DNA from: Curvibacter cyanobacteriorum
GTDB taxonomy: Bacteria > Pseudomonadota > Gammaproteobacteria > Burkholderiales > Burkholderiaceae_C
DNA length: 64,000 nucleotides
Direction of reading: 5' to 3'
Assembly (NCBI RefSeq): GCF_028649475.1
Contig: NZ_JAQSIP010000008.1
Coordinates: 124,001-188,000 of the forward strand
Shown here: one piece after another, positions 1 to 9,028 of the stretch
Layout of the letters: each line of letters starts with the position of its first letter
Position numbering within the stretch: position 1 is the stretch's first letter
Notes under the pieces: generated by a model
What the model saw: the letters and a program-made list of their open reading frames with translations, nothing else
Databases searched by the model: none
What the model was told of the DNA's origin: nothing
Translations under genes and position numbers: made by a program

Positions 1-535
1 GACGGCGCCGAGCGTCCAATCTTTGATTTTCTGAGCTGCCTATGCGGCAGTGAACCGGAATTTGGCGCCCATGGTGTCGGCGGACCATTTCTGAGCTGCC
101 TATGCGGCAGTGAACAGCCAAGCAAAGGAATGATCGCCAGGACAACGTTTCTGAGCTGCCTATGCGGCAGTGAACGAGCTCACCGCGGCGCAGAACTCGG
201 CCAGCCATTTCTGAGCTGCCTATGCGGCAGTGAACATTGCAGCGCTCCGGATCGTGTGAGTGATGCTTTTCTGAGCTGCCTATGCGGCAGTGAACAGGAT
301 CCGGGTTATTGGCCTAGCCCATATCTTTTTCTGAGCTGCCTATGCGGCAGTGAACCTTTTCGTCCTGATCTACTTCCTTTCCAGACTTTTCTGAGCTGCC
401 TATGCGGCAGTGAACGCCCGGCTGCATGCCACCATTGATGAGGCCAATTTCTGAGCTGCCTATGCGGCAGTGAACACGTGTGAACGCGGTCAGCAAGGCC
501 CTGGATTTTTCTGAGCTGCCTATGCGGCAGTGAAC
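1..535 (-). CRISPR. Type I-F CRISPR array, leader-proximal part
   Basis: Nine 28-bp repeats begin at 28, 88, 148, 208, 268, 328, 388, 448 and 508. All nine appear identical, with an exact 60-bp period and therefore 32-bp spacers. Eight spacers are complete, and 27 bases of a ninth lie at 1-27, so the array continues beyond the left edge. Read on the minus strand the repeat begins GTTCACTGCC and ends CAGAAA, with the internal GCTGCC/GGCAGC-type inverted arms bound by Cas6f; this is the family I-F repeat. The orientation matches the cas operon. The leader end is at 536, so the newest spacer should be 476-507. No degenerate terminal repeat is visible, as expected if the distal end lies outside the window. 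Confidence 0.98.
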
Positions 536-614
536 TCAAGTCGACTCTTGCTAAGTCATTGAATCTCAAAGCAAAAGCAACAACCCGCAGACAAAACCCA
601 AGTTTTAATCAACG
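536..614 (-). promoter_or_regulatory. CRISPR leader
   Basis: This AT-richer stretch lies between the cas6f hairpin and the first repeat, where the leader of a type I-F array normally lies. It should carry the pre-crRNA promoter and the integration signals read by Cas1-Cas2/3 and IHF. On the minus strand one segment (around 550-562) reads ATTCAATGACTTA, one mismatch from the IHF consensus WATCAANNNNTTR. I see no strong -35/-10 pair. The assignment rests mainly on position. Confidence 0.7.
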
Positions 615-647
615 CGTGCAAGTCCTTGATTCACAAGGACTTGCACG
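615..647 (-). terminator. 14-bp perfect hairpin after cas6f
   Basis: Two perfect 14-bp arms (CGTGCAAGTCCTTG at 615-628 and its complement at 634-647) flank a 5-base loop. The hairpin starts 17 bases after the cas6f stop. On the minus strand the sequence that follows is AT-rich but has no clean T-run. It may therefore be a weak terminator, an RNA processing or stability element, or a barrier separating cas transcription from the array. The structure is certain; its role is inferred. Confidence 0.65.
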
Positions 648-664
648 GGCGCTGGAAAAAAGGG

Positions 665-1234
665 TCAGAACCAGGGCGTGGTGGCCGTGGTGCTCAATCC
701 ATAAGCATTGAAGTCGCCATGTACCGGGTCGGCCTGCACTGGCCCCAGGCGCAAGAACATCAAAAAGCGCTGCCCAGTGCTGGCACTTTGAACCGACAGG
801 AATGGCAGGCTCAAGGTCTCCGCCGCACTGTCGGGCACCCGTTCACGGGCTTGTTCAGGTGTCAAACCATGGCGCTTCATCTGGCGACGGCGCAGGCGCT
901 CAGGGTTGCTCTTGGCTTGAACACGGGACAGTCGCCGGTGCTCTGCGCTCACCGGAACAGGTGCCAACACCGGATCCACCGTCACATGGTCCGCCATGCC
1001 CTTCAGCCAAGGACTGGCCATGAGTTGAGCCAAAGCATCCGGTGAGCCAAACACACGCAGGGTTTGTCCAAGTCCCAGGGGCCGATCGCTGTAGCCAGGA
1101 AACCCCACTGCCAAGCCTTGGCTCTGCAACTGCACCAATGCACGGTGCAGCTTGGCATACAAGGCGGTTAACAAGTGATGAGGCGCAAACTCAGGATCGG
1201 GCAACAAATGGACGTCAAGGTAATGCGTCAGCAT
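665..1234 (-). CDS. cas6f: Type I-F CRISPR endoribonuclease Cas6f (Csy4)
   Basis: A 189-residue protein closely resembling Pseudomonas aeruginosa Csy4 (187 residues). It cuts pre-crRNA on the 3' side of the repeat hairpin and stays bound to the crRNA 3' end in the Csy complex. The N-terminus starts MLTHYLDVHLLPDPEF. His30 corresponds to the catalytic His29. The Arg-rich RNA-binding helix SNPERLRRRQMKRHG follows VQAK, the STGQ motif that binds the repeat is present, and the protein ends in PWF as in the family. I chose the ATG at 1234 over an upstream in-frame codon because it matches the family N-terminus and follows a GAGG-like ribosome site. It lies 7 bases after csy3 and is the last cas gene before the array. 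Confidence 0.97.
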   Translation of the reverse strand: MLTHYLDVHLLPDPEFAPHHLLTALYAKLHRALVQLQSQGLAVGFPGYSDRPLGLGQTLRVFGSPDALAQLMASPWLKGMADHVTVDPVLAPVPVSAEHRRLSRVQAKSNPERLRRRQMKRHGLTPEQARERVPDSAAETLSLPFLSVQSASTGQRFLMFLRLGPVQADPVHGDFNAYGLSTTATTPWF

Positions 1235-1241
1235 GGGGGCC

Positions 1242-2276
1242 TCAATCCTTACCTGCGTCGCCAAAAACACCACCACGAATCAGGGTGGCTATCACAAAGT
1301 GCTGCTGCTCCAAAGCGGGCACCTTGTCTTTGAGCAGCCAGTTGTCCAACAGGTTGTAGAAGTCGATCTTGTCAGCGGGCTTGCGGCACGCTTTGCCCAA
1401 CGTGGTGATGGAGCCGTAGGGTTCCACGGCGATCGGGCCCACCTCGGCCACCTCTGGATGCCAGGTGTCAATGGTGCGGATGGCATTGCCCAACTTCTGG
1501 GAGTGAATGCCCGCCACGCCGCTCACGGTATACAGCGTCTTGCTTTTGCCCGAGCTGGCCTTGTCCAGAATCAGCTCTTGTGACGGATAGACTTCCTGAC
1601 CGGATCCCAAACGGGCGAACGCCGTGACCTGCAGCAACACATGGCTCTGACCATTCAAGCCGGAGGCGATCAAATCACCCAGCTCCTGCAAGGCTTCGGC
1701 GGCAACGCCTGGGGTGAAATCGCGCAGCGACAAGCCCAGGCCATCAAACGTCCAGCTGCTTTGCGGCGCGCCATTGACCATGTGCTGGACCAAGACCTCC
1801 ACCTGTTCGGCACCCACCCGATTGCGCCACAGGAATCGGCCGTTGGCCAGGTTGTAGGCATAGCGTGAGGCCAGCTCCGCGAAGCCGACACGCTGCACAT
1901 AGTCACGCACGGTGCCCAACAGTTTGGCCTGGTAGTCCGCGTTGTTGCAGGCATTCGGGGTCCCGGCACCACTCAAAACGCGCAACGAGAAAGTCACTTT
2001 CAAGGTGTCAGCGTCTGCGGGCAAAGTGGCGACATCCACAGTTTGCAGGTTAGGGTTCTCGATGGCTGCGTCGAGCTTGGCAGCGTCTTGGTCTTTGGTC
2101 TTGAGGCGATTGGAAATGGTGCCGCGCACCGACTTTTCGCGAACCACCACAGGCGCCCACCCGGACTCGCTTTGTCGCGCATTCCAAAGGCCGGAGAACA
2201 GCAGCGCATCTGAGGGGTCCAACTTGCGCTCAAAAGCCAGAACGGAAGCGGTCTTGAGGGTCGTGTTTGTAGCCAT
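1242..2276 (-). CDS. csy3: Type I-F Csy3 (Cas7f) backbone protein
   Basis: A 344-residue protein that forms the repeated backbone of the type I-F surveillance complex, six copies per crRNA. It carries the highly conserved N-terminal run TASVLAFERKLDPSDAL, then REKSVRGTISNRLK, LRVLSGAGTPNACN, FLWRNRVGAE, SQELILDK, and the C-terminal YNLLDNWLL and LIRGGVFG blocks seen in Pseudomonas Csy3. Length equals the family norm. It sits between csy2 (33-base gap) and cas6f (7-base gap) in the standard gene order, so it is probably translated from the same mRNA. Confidence 0.97.
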   Translation of the reverse strand: MATNTTLKTASVLAFERKLDPSDALLFSGLWNARQSESGWAPVVVREKSVRGTISNRLKTKDQDAAKLDAAIENPNLQTVDVATLPADADTLKVTFSLRVLSGAGTPNACNNADYQAKLLGTVRDYVQRVGFAELASRYAYNLANGRFLWRNRVGAEQVEVLVQHMVNGAPQSSWTFDGLGLSLRDFTPGVAAEALQELGDLIASGLNGQSHVLLQVTAFARLGSGQEVYPSQELILDKASSGKSKTLYTVSGVAGIHSQKLGNAIRTIDTWHPEVAEVGPIAVEPYGSITTLGKACRKPADKIDFYNLLDNWLLKDKVPALEQQHFVIATLIRGGVFGDAGKD

Positions 2277-2309
2277 GATGTGAATTCCTAGAATTTGTAC
2301 GAATGGGGG

Positions 2310-3317
2310 TCAAGCGTCGGTTTCCAGCGCTTGATCACTTGGGTTGAAGTCGTTGCAGCAGCGGTAGGTCGTGTGAGGGCCATCGCCCTCCACACGGGCG
2401 TACCAGAACAAGTCGTCAAGGTTCCGGAGGCGGTGCGGGCTGACCCACTGGCCCATGGACCAGATGGTCTCCACAAAGCGAAACGGCGTTCGGTTGTCAC
2501 GCGCACCAGCCACAGCGCCTGGTGCAAACAAGTCCGACAGCGCGGCATAGCCCACAGGAATGGGCACCGTCCACCCCACACGCCCATCGGTTTGCCATGT
2601 GACGGCCCCGTCCTCACCTGATTGGACAGCGCGGTGATTCCATCGCGACAAGTCCAACCAAGCGTCCAGCGCAGTGGCTCCGGTCGCACCTTCCGCATGC
2701 AGGCCGGCCAACCGCGCTCGCAGCAGATCATCGCGCGACACCAGGGCAAAACCGGGTAGGCAGGTGCGCGCCAGTTTGCGCAGTTGCTGCCGTTGCGCGA
2801 GTTCATCTTCGGCCTCCAGCTCCAGATAGGGCTTGGGGCGTCGTCCACGGGCACCCGGCAAGGCCGGCATGACACTGCCACCAGCCAAACGCATACCCGC
2901 CAACTCGAGCACCACGCGGTCCAACAGTTGCTGGCGTTCAGCATCATCAAGTCGAGCTGAAGCAATGCGCACACTGAAAACCAAGGTCAGCTCCAGGTGT
3001 ACACGCCCCTCCTCCACGATGCCTGCGGTACTGCCATCTGCCCCCACAGGGTTGCGAGTGAGGTGGAAGGCCCGAGTGAATCCACCGGTGGTGACCTGAG
3101 CCTCGAAGTCGTGACAGATCACCCCGACAGCCTTGAACTGAACACCCCATTCAGGCCCCAGTCGGCGCTCCAAAGCCGTCATCAAACCCAAGAAGGCGGT
3201 CATGGCCGGGAAACCCCAAGTCAGGGGACTTGAGATGGCATTCGCGTTCTGGACCCGCAAACGAGGCACCACCAGCAAGGCCCAATGCTCGGGCGAGTTG
3301 ATTGACTCTGCGTTCAT
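2310..3317 (-). CDS. csy2: Type I-F Csy2 (Cas5f) protein
   Basis: A 335-residue Csy2-family protein. In the I-F complex Csy2 pairs with Csy1 as the tail that holds the 5' handle of the crRNA. The N-terminus has the family pattern LLVVPRLRVQNANAISSPLTWGFPAMTAFLG. The start ATG overlaps the csy1 stop in an ATGA arrangement, which indicates translational coupling and the near 1:1 ratio expected of the heterodimer. No frameshift or truncation is seen. Confidence 0.96.
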   Translation of the reverse strand: MNAESINSPEHWALLVVPRLRVQNANAISSPLTWGFPAMTAFLGLMTALERRLGPEWGVQFKAVGVICHDFEAQVTTGGFTRAFHLTRNPVGADGSTAGIVEEGRVHLELTLVFSVRIASARLDDAERQQLLDRVVLELAGMRLAGGSVMPALPGARGRRPKPYLELEAEDELAQRQQLRKLARTCLPGFALVSRDDLLRARLAGLHAEGATGATALDAWLDLSRWNHRAVQSGEDGAVTWQTDGRVGWTVPIPVGYAALSDLFAPGAVAGARDNRTPFRFVETIWSMGQWVSPHRLRNLDDLFWYARVEGDGPHTTYRCCNDFNPSDQALETDA

Positions 3318-4600
3318 GCCTGCTCCCGTTCGACGGCACGCAGCGCTTCTCGCGCCAATTTGCGCCAGACAGCAAACTCATCGTCGCCGACGGGCAAGAG
3401 GCTGCGAAGCTGGGCATTGAGCCAACGCGCAAAGTCCGCGGCAACCGCGTCACCCGCATCTGGCTCGATACCGGACACAGGAGTGAAGTCTTCTGGATCC
3501 AACCAGGCACGTTGGGCTGCTGGAAGCTCGCATTCGCTCGACTGGGTCCAGCCAGGTTCAAGCCCGAGAAGTTCGGCTTGAAACTGGATCAACTCATCCA
3601 CCAGGGCCTCGACCGTGTCGCGCACACGCCGCCGAGTGACCTCGTTGGCGGGCGGTTGTCCCTCCAGAAACCGTCGCAACTGACGTGTCGGCTGTTGGAC
3701 GCTGGGGCGTCGCCCCCACACCTCGAACAAGCTGCGCACACCCCACAGAGGACGCACTGCCGCTGACTTCCAGACCGGGGGAACCGAGGCCAGCAGACAG
3801 TTGTCGCCACGCCGCTCGCTGTTCAACTGGCTGATGTTCTGCGGCTTGGTTCCGCCCAGTTTCTGGATTGCCAGATCGGGATACTCACGCACCGGACGAG
3901 GGTGATACGACCCTTCTTTGCGCGCTGCACGTGCCGCTTTGGCCTCGTCACTGAAGCGATCATCCTGCAGTTGTTGGTACACCCGGTGTACCAGTGAGGT
4001 GGGGTACAGAGGCGCTAGCAGGTGGTAAGCGCCGTCGTCGTGCGCGGACCGCGTTTCGTCGTCGAGCAACCAGTAAAGTTGCTTGGCATTGGTGTGACTG
4101 CTGAGCTTTGATCGACCGGCCGCCAGACCTGCGAAAGCCGCGGCCCATTCACGGCCCAACGTCTCATCTTCACTGAAAGCTGCCACCAAGTCGGCGTCAC
4201 CCGACACGGACAGGTCCAGCAAACTCTGCCCCTCGTGACTGAGTTTCAAGAATTTGTAAACGTCCAGTGCCGCTGCATTGCCCACCACATCCGAGTCGAA
4301 AGACTCGCCGAGGCAGTGGCTACCAACCCAATCACCCTCGAGCAGTGCCTTCGGTGGTCGGTACAAACTGCTGCCCTTGGCATCGGGGTGGATCGGTTTC
4401 AGTGAATGCGTGACAGCCTGAATCTGCTGGACACGGCGGGCCGCATCCTCCAGCCACACCGCAGGCTGAAACTGCGCCTGAAGTTCTGTTCGTTTGGGGT
4501 CTTCGGAGGGCAGCTTCTCTAGCTTGCCACTCAGACGCTCGATAAGAAAGTCGGAGATCAATGCGCGAAGCGCATGGGCTCTCGGTTCTGATGCTGACAT
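3314..4600 (-). CDS. csy1: Type I-F Csy1 (Cas8f) large subunit
   Basis: A 428-residue protein of normal Csy1 length. Csy1/Cas8f recognises the GG/CC PAM in invading DNA and forms the tail of the complex with Csy2. Conserved features include the N-terminal ALRALISDFLIERL region and a central GSHCLGESFDSDVVGNAAALDVYKFL-type segment. The start at 4600 follows an AGGGA ribosome site at normal distance. It lies 45 bases after cas2-3 and overlaps csy2 by four bases. Similarity to characterised Csy1 proteins is clear but lower than for csy3 or cas1, as is usual for this fast-evolving subunit. Confidence 0.95.
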   Translation of the reverse strand: MSASEPRAHALRALISDFLIERLSGKLEKLPSEDPKRTELQAQFQPAVWLEDAARRVQQIQAVTHSLKPIHPDAKGSSLYRPPKALLEGDWVGSHCLGESFDSDVVGNAAALDVYKFLKLSHEGQSLLDLSVSGDADLVAAFSEDETLGREWAAAFAGLAAGRSKLSSHTNAKQLYWLLDDETRSAHDDGAYHLLAPLYPTSLVHRVYQQLQDDRFSDEAKAARAARKEGSYHPRPVREYPDLAIQKLGGTKPQNISQLNSERRGDNCLLASVPPVWKSAAVRPLWGVRSLFEVWGRRPSVQQPTRQLRRFLEGQPPANEVTRRRVRDTVEALVDELIQFQAELLGLEPGWTQSSECELPAAQRAWLDPEDFTPVSGIEPDAGDAVAADFARWLNAQLRSLLPVGDDEFAVWRKLAREALRAVEREQA

Positions 4601-4645
4601 GTTTATCCCTGAGTTAAAAAGTTTGAAAGTTCAAAGATCGCTCGA

Positions 4646-7600
4646 CTACCTCACCTTCCAAAAGCCCAAAGCAGGGTGTGAGCACCACCCCGCCTCATGG
4701 GCACTGACGTTGACGGTTCCAAACCGCTCGGCACACCAGCGCAACGGACGATCCATGGCCTCAGACAGATCGCGCAGCTCGGCCATGTAATCCAGCACGC
4801 CCCAGGGCACAATCGTTTTGCTGCGGAGGACCGCGTCTGACAGCGGGTGATGCAGTTCGCGCTCAACCCGCACATACAGGGTGTCCCCCCGACGTCCACG
4901 CTTGGGTTCCAGGACCTGGTGCAGAACGGCCTCGTCGCCGCTCTCATCGGGCAGCAGCACCAAAGCCACATCCGGCGGCATGCCGTCGTCGCGAAACGGT
5001 TGCTGTTGAGGCAAGAGTCCCGTCAACAACACAGCGCTCGGAGGCAGACGCCACCAACTGCTCGCATTGATCGGCGGTGATGTTGGCGTACCGCCTTTGC
5101 GGCCGGATTTGGGGACTGCGCTCACGGTCCGCGGCAGCATTTGGTCTTGCATGCGGGCATGCTCCAGGTCAATCAAGCTTGATTGCGGTGACAAAACCTG
5201 CTGCGCAGCACAAAGAATGCGAGGACGTGCGTCCAATGTGGCCAGCACCTGTGGATCCAGCAGGGCTCGCAAGTCATGCTGCCCCAGGCGAAAAGCGCCC
5301 GAATCAGACTCGAACCCAGGCCTGCAAAATGCGGCCTGCGTGGGGTGTGTGAAGCTGCGCAGATTGCGGCTGAACACATGCACATTGGTACCCAAACAAG
5401 GGCCAGCACGGTGACGGCGCACGCGGCCTAACAGCTGTATCAGTGATCGCAGCGAAGACGGTTCGACAACCGCCCAGTCGTAATCATGGTCACGTCCGAC
5501 CTCGGTGACCGGCGAGCCCAACACAACGAAGAGGTGATCCTCTTCCGTGCTGGACTGCAGCCGCTCGCGCACGGCAGGGGTGTCGAATACAGCGCTGGGC
5601 TGGTGCCGCTTCAGCACGGAGTCCAATTGACGCTCAATGGCTGAACGGATCAACAAAGGGTGACGCGAGTGATACGCGCGCAGGTGAATTCGCAAGCCCG
5701 GCGGAGCCTCTTGGGTCAGCAGGCTGATCGCCACCTGAATGAGCGGCTCGACATTGGCCAAACGCACCAAGCCAAAGCTCACGCGTTTGCCCGTGTGCGG
5801 GTCGACACTGTGATGCTGAGCGTGCAGTTCGCAAGCGGATTGCAGGGCTGCAGCCGCCAACGATTGGCAGGCCTCCTCCAGCCGCCCGCTCAAGCCCTCC
5901 AGGGGGCGCAACTCGACACGGCGCCGAGACAACTCAGCTTGCCGGGCCAAGGCCAACGCCCGCTCTTGGGCAAAGGTCTGGTGATGGGTCCCAAAATCCG
6001 ATGCATCAGCACACGGGGCATGCTGCCGAGCGAACTCATCAACCCACATGCAAACGACTGGCGGATTTGCGGCACCTGCCGCGGGTCGCGCGCCTCGGTT
6101 GGCTTGAAATTGTTGGCGCCCCGCAGCGTAAGCCTCGAACAGCCCCTGCACCAGGGCTGGCGGCAAGGTGGCAGAGGACAGCAATACGCGCGCCCCCAAA
6201 AGCCCTGCCCAGTGCACCAGGCGAGTCAAGGCCGGCAGGTCAGCCAAGTCAAAGTCATCGGGTTCGTCGAGCACCAGATCGCCACTCATCAATCTCAGCA
6301 TGGGTGCGATCTGGCGGCCGCCGCGTTGGCTTTCGGTGGCGGGCGTCAGGTGATCGACGGTACACACCAGCAGAGGAGCCAACAACAATTTACGCACCTC
6401 TGGGTCGACCACCGCGCGTCTCAGCAGCGGATGGTCATGATGCTGCCCCTCGTAGAGCACATGCCCGTCATCGCCGTCGTCGGCAAAAAGCGACTGACGT
6501 GAGGCCGAACCACTGGCTTCGGCCTGCTGCTCAAAGTGCTCAAACAAAGTTCTGCTGGGGGCTCCACCGACGCGAATGGCCAACTCGTCATCCCCCAGGC
6601 CCAGCAAGTGGCGAAACGCCTGGCCAGTCTGCAAGGTCAAGGTCCGCAGCCCCATGGCAAACGCACAGCGCATGCCCATCACGGGGTCGGCCAAGGCGTA
6701 CATGATGCGGGCGTTGCCCAACGTCTTGCCACAGCCCGTAGAAGCCATGTTGATGATGAAGGCACCGTGGGTCTGACTGGCTTCGCGCAGCCCAGCCGCC
6801 AGATCAGCCGCTTTGTCCTGCCACCGAAAGGCCTCACTGACGGAACGTTGCTTGAGTTTGCGGTGCTTGCCCAGACGCGGCAGGTGGCGCTCGAACTCAG
6901 GCAGAAACCGAGCCACTTCAGCGCTGTGCTGCGCAACGCCAACCAAATGCTCATCCAGCGTTTGGTTGAGCAAGCCGCCAGGACGGGTGTTCGCCCACAA
7001 GGCGGTCGGTGCAGCCACCATGACGCGATCACGCACAGGCCGTAGATCAGATCCGACGCCAAGGCTGGAGTAATGGTGGTCAGCCAACATCAGGCTCAGC
7101 CGAGCCAAATGCATCACAAACGGGTTATCCAACAGTCCTTTGGCGGCCTCCGTGTCGGCATAAGCACTCAGCCGTTGCGCGATGCGAGCTGCCCGCTGCT
7201 GCCATTCGGGCGTGGCGACTGGCAGCCCATGCGGAAAGGTCCAGTAAGGCTGAAGCCCTTCGGGCGTTGCTTGGCTGAACTCCGATTCATTCCAGCTGGC
7301 GCTGACCAGCGCCAGCCCTCCCTCCAGCAAACTGGCCTGAAAAGGCGCACCAAACGGTAGCACCGGCAAACGGTGATGAGTCAGCACCAACCACCCCAGC
7401 GCCTGAGCCAGGGGCGCCTGGGCGAGGCCCTTGAAAGGGGAAGGATTGGGCTGCCCGGGCACATCACGGTGCAACCGTTCTGTCCACGTCGCCACATCGG
7501 CCTGGGAGGGCTGGGCCAATCGGGCCAACCAAGCGGCGTCACCATCACGCCCCACGAAGGCCTCCAATAACCGCAAGGACACCCACTCGTGGCGTATGAG

Positions 7601-8032
7601 ATTGCGGCCGCTCGCCCCATGGATCAAACGCTCTTGAAATGCCTGGATCGCCTTGCCCAAGTCGTGCATCAAACCAGCCATGTCAGCCAACAAGCGCAGC
7701 AAGTCACCGTGGTGCCAGTCGTTCTGGTCGTGGGCACGCAGCACGTTGCGTCGCGTCGTGTTGGTGGGGACCGCCCCCTGATCGTTGAAGCGCGAGGCGT
7801 CCCCCACGGTCCAGAGCAGCTCGCTGTGATCCAGGCCGCGGATCCAGTGGCAGGCGACGGCCGTGTTTTTTCGCGCAGTTTGACGCAGCAAGCGACGCAA
7901 GGTGTCCAAGCCATCCTGCGTGATGGGCGTTTGCCAAGTGCGATCGCCTCGTCGCTCGGCAAACTGGTCGAGGATTCGGCGGGTCTCCGTCAGTGCGCGC
8001 TTGTCACACTGCGATATCAAGAGAACATTCAT
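4646..8032 (-). CDS. cas3: Fused Cas2-Cas3 helicase-nuclease, type I-F
   Basis: A protein of 1128 residues with the architecture specific to type I-F. A Cas2-like domain (about 1-95, starting MNVLLISQCDKRAL) precedes an HD nuclease (MHDLGKA, metal ligands H123 and D124). An SF2 helicase follows with Walker A STGCGKT (431-437), DExH box DEPD (589-592) and motif III SAT (620-622). The Cas2 part joins Cas1 in spacer integration. The HD and helicase parts unwind and degrade DNA marked by the Csy complex. All these motifs are intact. It starts 6 bases after the cas1 stop, so the two are co-transcribed. Confidence 0.97.
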   Translation of the reverse strand: MNVLLISQCDKRALTETRRILDQFAERRGDRTWQTPITQDGLDTLRRLLRQTARKNTAVACHWIRGLDHSELLWTVGDASRFNDQGAVPTNTTRRNVLRAHDQNDWHHGDLLRLLADMAGLMHDLGKAIQAFQERLIHGASGRNLIRHEWVSLRLLEAFVGRDGDAAWLARLAQPSQADVATWTERLHRDVPGQPNPSPFKGLAQAPLAQALGWLVLTHHRLPVLPFGAPFQASLLEGGLALVSASWNESEFSQATPEGLQPYWTFPHGLPVATPEWQQRAARIAQRLSAYADTEAAKGLLDNPFVMHLARLSLMLADHHYSSLGVGSDLRPVRDRVMVAAPTALWANTRPGGLLNQTLDEHLVGVAQHSAEVARFLPEFERHLPRLGKHRKLKQRSVSEAFRWQDKAADLAAGLREASQTHGAFIINMASTGCGKTLGNARIMYALADPVMGMRCAFAMGLRTLTLQTGQAFRHLLGLGDDELAIRVGGAPSRTLFEHFEQQAEASGSASRQSLFADDGDDGHVLYEGQHHDHPLLRRAVVDPEVRKLLLAPLLVCTVDHLTPATESQRGGRQIAPMLRLMSGDLVLDEPDDFDLADLPALTRLVHWAGLLGARVLLSSATLPPALVQGLFEAYAAGRQQFQANRGARPAAGAANPPVVCMWVDEFARQHAPCADASDFGTHHQTFAQERALALARQAELSRRRVELRPLEGLSGRLEEACQSLAAAALQSACELHAQHHSVDPHTGKRVSFGLVRLANVEPLIQVAISLLTQEAPPGLRIHLRAYHSRHPLLIRSAIERQLDSVLKRHQPSAVFDTPAVRERLQSSTEEDHLFVVLGSPVTEVGRDHDYDWAVVEPSSLRSLIQLLGRVRRHRAGPCLGTNVHVFSRNLRSFTHPTQAAFCRPGFESDSGAFRLGQHDLRALLDPQVLATLDARPRILCAAQQVLSPQSSLIDLEHARMQDQMLPRTVSAVPKSGRKGGTPTSPPINASSWWRLPPSAVLLTGLLPQQQPFRDDGMPPDVALVLLPDESGDEAVLHQVLEPKRGRRGDTLYVRVERELHHPLSDAVLRSKTIVPWGVLDYMAELRDLSEAMDRPLRWCAERFGTVNVSAHEAGWCSHPALGFWKVR

Positions 8033-8038
8033 GGCAGC

Positions 8039-9028
8039 TCACTTTTCGCTGAGTAGGGCCATCCGACTGACCGTTGCTGCGGTGAGCTTGAGGGTGTCGA
8101 TCATGAAATCCAACGCTTCGGTCCGCGTCAGGCTTTCGATGCAAGCTTGACGAAACTCCTGCTCGCTGTGGCCTTTGGCGGCCGAGACAAACGCTTGAGG
8201 CAAGATGACGGCGTCCTTGATGAGGTCGGCAATATCAAACACCAGGCCTCCTCGCCGTGTTTTGCCATGCAGCACGGCCAGCGAATGAGGCAGCCCTAAA
8301 ACCCAGGCGGCCGTTGCCCCCAAGCCGTAGGCCAGGTAATTACCGTGATCGAGAAACTGGTTGGCCGCATCGAGGCTTTCGCCACGTTTGGCGCGGGTAA
8401 AGTCACCATAGCGAGTCGCCTGACTGGCCAGTCGATACAACTGCTTGGTCAAACGACCTTCCTCCGTCAGCAAGGCCGTGACATCTGAAGCCGAAGTAAT
8501 CCGTTCGCGACTTGCCAAAATGAGGGCGTTCAGCTCATCCAAGGACGGCTGAAATCCCTGATCTTTCAGCGACTTGCTCTGGGCCCAATGGGTGCCAAGC
8601 CGGTCCAGACGGGCTTTTTGAAAAGTGCGGGCAGCGGCCAATCTCAGTCCATCATCAAACCAGAAGCGAACCCACTGCTGGAGGTATTCGGTCGGACGGT
8701 ACTCACTCTGCCCGGGAATCCAAGCCACTTCGATCGAGGATTCGGTTCCCGCAAAGAGCGGGGTTCCGCCACCGCCACAGAAACCCAGCATCACCCCCGC
8801 CCTGGCCAACTCACGTACCGCCGCCTGGGTAATTGACGTACCAGTACCCAACAGCACTGTCGTTGTGTTGGCAATTGGAATGTTCCAATAAAGCGATTCT
8901 TTACCACGCTCCGTCACATACTCAACCCGCCCCCCTTTGACCAAAAGCCGACAGTGCTCGAGGTAATAGAGATTGGCTCGTTTGGAATGAAGGATGCTCT
9001 TCAGGTCGGATGGACTGAAATCGTTCAT
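8039..9028 (-). CDS. cas1: CRISPR integrase Cas1, type I-F
   Basis: A 329-residue integrase that inserts new spacers at the leader end of the array together with the Cas2-3 fusion. I chose the ATG at 9028 because the family N-terminus (DFSPSDLKSILHSKRANLYYL) starts there; with that start the catalytic residues fall at E190, H254 and D268, the same numbers as in Pseudomonas Cas1. The reading frame is open for another 33 codons upstream, but those residues do not look like Cas1. It is the first gene of the cas operon. The ribosome site is weak. Confidence 0.96.
   Translation of the reverse strand: MNDFSPSDLKSILHSKRANLYYLEHCRLLVKGGRVEYVTERGKESLYWNIPIANTTTVLLGTGTSITQAAVRELARAGVMLGFCGGGGTPLFAGTESSIEVAWIPGQSEYRPTEYLQQWVRFWFDDGLRLAAARTFQKARLDRLGTHWAQSKSLKDQGFQPSLDELNALILASRERITSASDVTALLTEEGRLTKQLYRLASQATRYGDFTRAKRGESLDAANQFLDHGNYLAYGLGATAAWVLGLPHSLAVLHGKTRRGGLVFDIADLIKDAVILPQAFVSAAKGHSEQEFRQACIESLTRTEALDFMIDTLKLTAATVSRMALLSEK

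Noticed and set aside
130-569. Open frames on both strands through the CRISPR array (e.g. 130-438 plus, 306-569 minus)
   Set aside because: The frames consist of the translated repeat every 20 residues; the 60-bp period is a multiple of three, so they stay open by arithmetic, not by coding.
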